Positions 58,978-64,000 of a stretch of 64,000 nucleotides of DNA are shown in pieces. Below the pieces are notes generated by a model. That model saw only the letters and a list, made by a program, of their open reading frames with translations, had not been told where the DNA came from and ran no database searches. Position 1 is the first letter of the stretch; the number at the start of each line of letters is the position of its first letter. The stretch covers positions 1,240,001 to 1,304,000 of the forward strand of contig CAVWJW010000008.1 of the NCBI GenBank assembly GCA_963755335.1, given 5' to 3'. This DNA comes from UBA10649 sp963755335. Its GTDB lineage: Bacteria > Actinomycetota > Actinomycetes > S36-B12. Position numbers and translations under genes: made by a program.

Positions 58978-59637
58978 GTGCCCGGCCCTCGATCGTCGTT
59001 GGTCATCCTCGACTGTGACGGCGTTCTCGTGGACAGTGAGCATCTGCTTCTCGACGTGCGTCAGCAGGTGCTTGCCGAGCTCGGAGTGCACCTGGAGCGC
59101 GCCGAGATGGTGACGAGGTTCGTGGGCACGCCGCACCGGGACTTCGTGGGCCAGATCGAGGAGCTGACGGGCCAGTCGTTGCCACCGGACTGGGAAGACG
59201 ACTACAAGGAGCGGTGCCGACAGGTCTTCGAGAAGGACCTTGTGCCCGTGACTGGCATCGTGGCGGCACTCGACGCCATCGATCTGCCCATGTGCGTCGC
59301 CTCCAGCGGGAGCCACGAGAAGATGCGCCTGACCCTCGGGATCACCGGCCTGCTTCCGCGGTTCGAGGACGTCCTCTTCAGCGCGAACGACGTCGAGCGT
59401 GGCAAGCCGTTCCCTGACCTCTTCCTGCACGCGGCCCAGCGGATGGGATTCCGCCCTGATGCGTGCGTCGTGGTGGAGGACAGCGAGGCCGGGGTCGCGG
59501 CCGCCCTGGCGGCCGGGATGGGTGTTGTCGCCTTCGCGGGCAGTGTGACTGCTCGCAGGAAGCTGATGCGCCCGGGTGTGCAGGTCATCGACGCGATGGT
59601 CGACCTGCCCGCGGCGATCGCCACGCTCACCGCCTAG
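58978..59637 (+). CDS. HAD family phosphatase (beta-PGM-like)
   Basis: A 219-residue HAD hydrolase of subfamily IA. Motif I is VILDCDGVLVDSEHLLLDV (nucleophile in DCDG), motif II VASSGSHEKM, motif III KPFPDLFLHAAQRMG and motif IV VVVEDSEAGVAAALAAG. The DGVLVDSE form resembles beta-phosphoglucomutase and YfbT/YniC-like sugar phosphatases; the substrate is unknown. It overlaps the convergent multicopper oxidase stop by 4 bases. Confidence 0.9.
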   Translation: MPGPRSSLVILDCDGVLVDSEHLLLDVRQQVLAELGVHLERAEMVTRFVGTPHRDFVGQIEELTGQSLPPDWEDDYKERCRQVFEKDLVPVTGIVAALDAIDLPMCVASSGSHEKMRLTLGITGLLPRFEDVLFSANDVERGKPFPDLFLHAAQRMGFRPDACVVVEDSEAGVAAALAAGMGVVAFAGSVTARRKLMRPGVQVIDAMVDLPAAIATLTA

Positions 59638-61679
59638 TGCGGCATCTGCATGGGCTGGCCGGGTTGATCGGACCCGATCTGAAGTGGGCGCATCATCTCG
59701 TTGTCCTCGTGCTCGAGGATGTGGCAGTGCCACATGTAGCGGCCCGCGGGACCGAACCTCATCCGAATGCGCGTCACCTCACCGGGATACGCGATCACCG
59801 TGTCCTTCCACCCTCCGTCGACGGCCGAGGGCGGGCGCGCGGAGCCAGTAAGTGTCACGCTCTTCGTCGCGGGGTCGAGCGTGACCGACTGACGGTCCAC
59901 TACCTGGAAGTACACCGCGTGCAGGTGGATGGGGTGGGCGTCCTCGGTGGTGTTGTAGAGCTCCCAGGTCTCGGTCGCGCCCGGCTCCGTTCGCTCCGTG
60001 ACCGGGGCACCCCAGTCGTACCCCTTCCACGTGCCGGCCTTCGACACCGTCCCGAGGATTCCGGCCACCGGGGCGTCCGCGAACCGGACCGACATCTCCT
60101 CGATGATCGACAGTCGCCTGACCCGACCTCCCGTCAGGTGGGCAATGGGAGGCAGCCTCAGGAACTGCGGGGGCGTTGATTCATCCGGAACGCTGGTCGG
60201 CCCGACCCGGAACTGCATGACCTGTCCGGTCGTGCGCGCGTCGGCAGGGTGGAAGTCCTTGCCCGGCTGCCCGCCCCCGAACGGCTCGTCGGGCGCGACG
60301 TTCCGCAGCACGTGGCTGCCGACGGGGACGTTGGTGAAGTCGAGGATGACGTCTGCTCGATCGGCCGGGCTCAGCAGGAGTCGTCCCCGCTCGTGGGCGT
60401 CTAGATCGAGCGGGCGGGCGAGGAAGCCGCCCTCACTGCCGATCTTCCAGGCGGAGGCGCCCGGGATGGACGAGAAGTCCAGCATGAGGAACCGGGCATC
60501 GCACGCATTCAGGAGCCGCAGTCGGTAACGACGCTGCTCCACCGGAATCCACGGCCACGTGGCTCCGTTGACCAGGATCGTGTTGCCGAAGAACTCGGGG
60601 TTCCAGTACGGCGGCAGGTCGCTGGCGGGTTGGTAGGGGCCGGTGATCCCATCGAAGTACGTGCGGCTGAGCGGGTAGAACAGCGATCCGTCCGGCCGGA
60701 ACGAGCGGTCCTGGATGAGCATCGGAAGGTCCTCGGCTGGGAGGACGGCCGGCTGGCCCGTGCGGTCGTCGACAACTGCCTCGTCGCCCTCTGCACCGCC
60801 GCGCAGGATGAAGAAGCCGGACATGCCGGCATACACGTTGAGTCGGGTCACGCCGAGCGTGTGGTCGTGGAACCACGACGTGGACGCGCGCTGGGCGTTC
60901 GGATACTGGTAGATCGCCGAGCCCGCCTCGGCGTAGCTCCCGAAAGCACGCTGGGACTTCCTCCGGAAGAACGCGTACCAGCGCCCGTGTCGGGCGTACC
61001 CCGCGGGGATGTTCGTCGCGTTCGGCAGGAACCACGCCTCCGAGTAGCCGTCGCTCTCGTCGCCGAGGTCGATGGCGCCATGCAGATGGGTGACGACCGG
61101 GACCGGCCCCTCGTACGGGGGAACTCGGACGCCCTCGAGCGGGTAGTCATCACGGCCCTTCGGCCCAGTGCTGGGGTTCGCCCAGTGCAGGTACGGGTCC
61201 ACGCGGAACAGGGGCTGCAGGAAGTGGCCGCGCTCGTCGACGAGGTCGTTGATCCACTTCACTCTCACCGGGCGCCCGGCGCGGGCCTCGACCGTGGCTG
61301 ACGGCGTGCTGAACGTCGCTGCCTGGTCGGGGTCGGCGACCGCTGCCGGTCCGTAGCCCCACACGGTCGTTCGAGGCAGCGGAACGGGGAGCATCTGCTG
61401 CTCGAACTGCCGCACGGCGATCTCGTAGTAGTCGATCGGAGATCCGTTCCAGGTCAGGTCGGTGCGCGCCTGGGGCATCGTTGCCGGGATGACCAGCTGG
61501 GTCGCGTACTTCGGGATGCTCCGCGGATCCAGCAGCATGGGCGTCCCGACCGCCTCGGCCGCCCACCTCACACCGCCGGCCGTGGCCACGAAGAACAGCC
61601 CGAAGCCACCGGCTGCCGCCCGCAGAACCGAGCGCCGCGTCACGGAGCTCTGATCGCCGTCAATCGGACGAGAGATCAT
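59634..61679 (-). CDS. Tat-exported multicopper oxidase
   Basis: 681 residues. The N-terminal twin-arginine signal is TRRSVLRAAAGGFGLFFVA, so the folded enzyme is exported. Copper ligands are in VVTHLHGAIDLG, TSWFHDHTLGVTRLN, DAHPIHLHAVYF and YMWHCHILEHEDNEMMRPL, covering type 1, 2 and 3 sites. The C-terminal HEDNEMMRP form resembles bilirubin-oxidase/CotA-like enzymes. The substrate is unknown. The ATG overlaps the upstream methyltransferase stop (ATGA). Confidence 0.93.
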   Translation of the reverse strand: MISRPIDGDQSSVTRRSVLRAAAGGFGLFFVATAGGVRWAAEAVGTPMLLDPRSIPKYATQLVIPATMPQARTDLTWNGSPIDYYEIAVRQFEQQMLPVPLPRTTVWGYGPAAVADPDQAATFSTPSATVEARAGRPVRVKWINDLVDERGHFLQPLFRVDPYLHWANPSTGPKGRDDYPLEGVRVPPYEGPVPVVTHLHGAIDLGDESDGYSEAWFLPNATNIPAGYARHGRWYAFFRRKSQRAFGSYAEAGSAIYQYPNAQRASTSWFHDHTLGVTRLNVYAGMSGFFILRGGAEGDEAVVDDRTGQPAVLPAEDLPMLIQDRSFRPDGSLFYPLSRTYFDGITGPYQPASDLPPYWNPEFFGNTILVNGATWPWIPVEQRRYRLRLLNACDARFLMLDFSSIPGASAWKIGSEGGFLARPLDLDAHERGRLLLSPADRADVILDFTNVPVGSHVLRNVAPDEPFGGGQPGKDFHPADARTTGQVMQFRVGPTSVPDESTPPQFLRLPPIAHLTGGRVRRLSIIEEMSVRFADAPVAGILGTVSKAGTWKGYDWGAPVTERTEPGATETWELYNTTEDAHPIHLHAVYFQVVDRQSVTLDPATKSVTLTGSARPPSAVDGGWKDTVIAYPGEVTRIRMRFGPAGRYMWHCHILEHEDNEMMRPLQIGSDQPGQPMQMPH

Positions 61680-62413
61680 CGGCGCCGCGCGATCCAGGTG
61701 GCCCGCAGCGTGCTCGACGATGCGGACACGTCGGTGTACTCGTCGACGACTCCCACAGTCGCCAATCCTGCGTCAGCCAGGGCCCGGTGCACCAGTCGAT
61801 CGTCGTGGAAGTACTGAAGGTGGTCCTCGGCAAACGACTCCCCGTCGCGCGTGACGACGATCCGGCTGTTGCAGGTCCGTGCCTCGAGGTCGACGTCGCT
61901 GGTGATGACGAAGGCGTTGCCGTCGGTCTCCCCGTTGATGAAGGTGTGGGAGGACACGTAGGCGAGCATCGCCTCCGTGTGAAGGTCGAAGACCAGCCAG
62001 CCGCCCGGTCGCAGACGCGCCGCGATGGCCGCGATGGACGTCGTGAAGTCGTCTGCGGTCAGGTAGTTGAGGCCGTCAAAGGTGCTGATGGCCGCGTCGA
62101 ACGTCCCATCGATGTCGAGGCGCGGCAGCCGTTGCTCGAGGAGCGTGACCTGGGGGCCGAGCAGGCGGCCAGCCCGGGCGAGCATCGCCGTCGAGGCGTC
62201 GATCCCGACGACGTCATAGCCGCGTGGAATCAGCTCGGCCGCCATCAGCCCCGTTCCGCAGCACACGTCCAGGACCGCGGTGACCCCAACCACGTCCGAG
62301 CTCCAGAGGTCGTCGAGGAACTGGGCCCACAATGCGAAGCAGGGGTCCACGACGATCTCGTCGTAGACCCCTGCCAGGCGTGCGTACGGCTCGAGCGGCT
62401 GCTCGGTGCTCAA
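61676..62413 (-). CDS. Class I SAM-dependent methyltransferase
   Basis: A 245-residue methyltransferase of the methyltransf_25 group. TAVLDVCCGTGLMAAELIPR is motif I, VVGIDASTAMLARAG motif II and FDAAISTFDGLNYL motif post-II. The TTG at 62413 is the apparent start, 3 bases after the SHOCT stop; MSTEQPLEPYARLAGVYDEI is a normal N-terminus. It is coupled to the multicopper oxidase by an ATGA overlap; the link is unexplained. Confidence 0.85.
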   Translation of the reverse strand: MSTEQPLEPYARLAGVYDEIVVDPCFALWAQFLDDLWSSDVVGVTAVLDVCCGTGLMAAELIPRGYDVVGIDASTAMLARAGRLLGPQVTLLEQRLPRLDIDGTFDAAISTFDGLNYLTADDFTTSIAAIAARLRPGGWLVFDLHTEAMLAYVSSHTFINGETDGNAFVITSDVDLEARTCNSRIVVTRDGESFAEDHLQYFHDDRLVHRALADAGLATVGVVDEYTDVSASSSTLRATWIARRR

Positions 62414-62416
62414 CTG

Positions 62417-62710
62417 TCAGATGCCGAGGATCTTGGCTTTGGCCGCGCTGAACTCCTCGTCGGACAGGATGCCCTGGGCGTGCAGGTTCGCGAGGTTGGT
62501 CAGCTGCTCGGTCTGCGGGTCCACGGCCGGTGCGGCTGGGGCGGCCGGGGCCGGGGGAGCAGCGGCCGCGGCAGCAGCCTGCTGCTCGTTGTACTGCTCC
62601 TGAGCCTGCTGGTCGTACTTCGTCGCCTGGCGGTGGGCGACGCGGCCGGAGACGGCGGTTGCGGTGCCGGCGACGACGGCCGTGCGGGCGGCCATGCGCA
62701 TGAGTCCCAT
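62417..62710 (-). CDS. SHOCT domain-containing protein
   Basis: A 97-residue protein. It has a hydrophobic N-terminal part (RMAARTAVVAGTATAVSGRV), an Ala/Pro-rich linker with a run of alanines, and a C-terminal SHOCT domain (LTNLANLHAQGILSDEEFSA, AKAKILGI). SHOCT domains are short oligomerisation or recognition modules. The ATG follows AAAGGA. It lies 37 bases downstream of the DUF6325 gene, a common pairing. Confidence 0.88.
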   Translation of the reverse strand: MGLMRMAARTAVVAGTATAVSGRVAHRQATKYDQQAQEQYNEQQAAAAAAAPPAPAAPAAPAVDPQTEQLTNLANLHAQGILSDEEFSAAKAKILGI

Positions 62711-62747
62711 GGGATTTCCTTTCGAGTGCGGTGGGTAGGCAGGTGGT

Positions 62748-63161
62748 CTAGAGGGAGTCGACGAATTCCTGGACGACGGCCGCGGGGATGCGGATGTTGT
62801 CGATGACGACCCCGTTGGCGTTGAACACCGCGCCGACGAAGCGGGCGGCCCAGAGGTTCTCGAAGGCGATGAGAAGCGCGGAACTGTTCAGCGGCAGGTC
62901 CTCGCTGATCTCCTCGGCGTCCTCGGCACCAAGGGCACCGGGCTCAGCGATCTCGATCTCGAGGAAGCCAGCACCGGAGGCGTCGAGGTCCTGCGCCTCG
63001 ATGGTGGCGATGTTGCCCTTTTCGTCCTTCAGGACGAAGAGCAGGTCGAGGATGCGGACAGTCTGGTTGTCGATGAGCTCCTGCAGCGCAGGCACGATCT
63101 CACCGGAGAAGTTGTTGCCGGGGAACCCGATGATCACGATGTCGACCGGACCGTAAGCCAT
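62748..63161 (-). CDS. DUF6325 family protein
   Basis: A 137-residue protein starting MAYGPVDIVIIGFPGNNFSG, with ALQELIDNQTVRILDLLFVL and LIAFENLWAARFVGAVFNAN further on. This is the DUF6325 (DUF1269-like) pattern; function unknown, perhaps membrane-associated or regulatory. It is typically followed by a SHOCT protein, as here. Confidence 0.85.
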   Translation of the reverse strand: MAYGPVDIVIIGFPGNNFSGEIVPALQELIDNQTVRILDLLFVLKDEKGNIATIEAQDLDASGAGFLEIEIAEPGALGAEDAEEISEDLPLNSSALLIAFENLWAARFVGAVFNANGVVIDNIRIPAAVVQEFVDSL

Positions 63162-63306
63162 GTACTGCCTCCTATGCCGTCACCACGGCCCGTCCCTCGG
63201 ACCCGGCGCAATCGCCTGTGACGGTAGCAGGATAGTCGGCCCCCTGCCGCAGTGACGTCATCCCTTCCGGATGATGGCGATCGAGGCGTGGTGCCGTTGC
63301 GGGGGC

Positions 63307-63312
63307 TACGAT
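63307..63312 (+). promoter_or_regulatory. -10 element of a leaderless transcript
   Basis: TACGAT, 6 bases, then the GTG at 63319. No ribosome-binding site is present. Confidence 0.5.
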
Positions 63313-63318
63313 CGCAGC

Positions 63319-63459
63319 GTGCCGTACCTCCTGGCCGCCGCCGCCGTCGCCGCACCGATCTTCCTGGTCGTGCAGGCGATCCGCGGGCGCGTTCGGATGC
63401 AGTCGTGCTGCTCGGTACCGGCCGACAGGGACCGTCGGCTGAGCGCCGATCGTGCCTGA
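63319..63459 (+). CDS. Small membrane protein of unknown function
   Basis: A 46-residue protein: one hydrophobic segment (VPYLLAAAAVAAPIFLVVQA) and a basic, Cys-containing tail (MQSCCSVPADRDRR). No family is recognised. The -10 six bases before its GTG supports translation. Its end overlaps the hydratase GTG by 8 bases, so it may couple or lead that gene. Confidence 0.5.
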   Translation: MPYLLAAAAVAAPIFLVVQAIRGRVRMQSCCSVPADRDRRLSADRA

Positions 63460-64000
63460 GCCCGACCGGATCGTCGCCTCCCGGATCCTGGCGGCCCGAG
63501 CCTCCCGCCGTTGCCTCACTGCTCCCGCGGGCGAGACCGCCATCACGACCGAGCAGGCGTACCGCGTGCAGTCGCTGGTGCATCGAGCACGCGTCGAGCG
63601 CGGCGAGCGGCCCGCTGGCTGGAAGCTCGGCTACACCTCGGCGGCCATGCGCGCCCAGATGGGGATCGACGAGCCGAACCTTGGCCCTTTGACGGACGCG
63701 ATGCTCCTTGCTGATGGCTCGGCCGTCCCTGGCTCGGTCATCCACCCGAGGGTGGAGCCCGAGATCGCCCTCGTGGTGGCCGCCGACATCGACACCGTTC
63801 GTGCCTTCGACCGGATCGACGAGCATGTCTCTTCGGCTCGGGCCAGTCTCGAGGTCGTCGATTCGATCTGGCGCGACTACCGGTTCACCTGGGCCGACAA
63901 CACCGCGGACGGGTCGTCGGCCGCCTTCGTCGTCCTGGGGCCGGAACTCTCCCTCGAGGGACTCGCCGAGCTGCCCGTGACCCTTGTTCGTAACGGCGAG
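63452..64000 (+). CDS. 2-keto-4-pentenoate hydratase-like protein (partial)
   Basis: An uninterrupted frame from GTG 63452 to the window edge, 183 residues so far. ITTEQAYRVQSLVHRARVER, GWKLGYTSAAMRAQMGIDEP, IHPRVEPEIALVVAADID and DSIWRDYRFTWADNTADGSS match the fumarylacetoacetase-fold hydratases of meta-cleavage pathways (HpaH/MhpD/XylJ). The acidic metal ligands of VEPEIA are present. A role in aromatic or side-chain catabolism is likely; the C-terminal part is outside the window. Confidence 0.85.
   Translation, partial: MPEPDRIVASRILAARASRRCLTAPAGETAITTEQAYRVQSLVHRARVERGERPAGWKLGYTSAAMRAQMGIDEPNLGPLTDAMLLADGSAVPGSVIHPRVEPEIALVVAADIDTVRAFDRIDEHVSSARASLEVVDSIWRDYRFTWADNTADGSSAAFVVLGPELSLEGLAELPVTLVRNGE

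Overview
The window is very GC-rich, with short intergenic gaps, many GTG starts and many 4-base ATGA/GTGA gene overlaps. Its backbone is the conserved actinomycete order cinA - clgR - recA - recX - miaB - miaA - dapF - hflX - lexA - (LysM division inhibitor) - nrdR - nrdJ. Together with a DUF3046 gene, a deazaflavin-type nitroreductase and a TIGR03086 protein, this points to a member of the Actinomycetia. I cannot place it below class from the sequence alone.

Layout. 1-9.5 kb: tail of an upstream gene, a pncC-type cinA, clgR, the giant helicase lhr coupled to a YwiC-like membrane protein (minus strand), DUF3046, an MFS transporter, then recA-recX. 9.5-15.5 kb: a TetR / MmpL / DHA2-MFS / membrane-protein export block. 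15.5-20.7 kb: miaB-miaA, a PIG-L deacetylase, a GT4 glycosyltransferase and dapF. 20.7-33.2 kb: an accessory block between dapF and hflX, with a decayed LAL-type regulator beside a repeat protein, a leftward formate operon (fhs-fdhD-fdsG-fdsB-fdsA-fdsD), a polytopic membrane protein, a GNAT and a FUSC protein. 33.2-45.1 kb: hflX-dinG, a LuxR regulator beside a Cys-rich surface protein, an aldo-keto reductase, then lexA // LysM - nrdR - nrdJ. 45-64 kb: small regulator/target modules (XRE-cupin/EamA, TetR-ABC, HxlR/SDR), an eroded EAL protein, two methyltransferases, a large secreted Ig-like protein, a multicopper oxidase, SHOCT and DUF6325 proteins, and the start of a fumarylacetoacetase-family hydratase.

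How it works together. DNA-damage and dNTP functions are concentrated here. recA has a perfect LexA box and a RecA-NDp (PafBC-type) promoter. The lexA/LysM divergent region carries one LexA box next to lexA and two back-to-back boxes next to the LysM gene. nrdR-nrdJ has an upstream NrdR-box core. The formate operon joins an NAD-linked Mo/W formate dehydrogenase to formate-tetrahydrofolate ligase, so formate can be either oxidised or put into one-carbon metabolism.

Caveat. About fifteen genes, many of them housekeeping (lexA, nrdR, miaA, dinG, fhs, lhr), are broken by single-base frameshifts, nearly all net +1, while both halves remain well conserved. I read most of these as residual sequencing insertions rather than real pseudogenes. 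The LAL regulator and the EAL protein look genuinely eroded.
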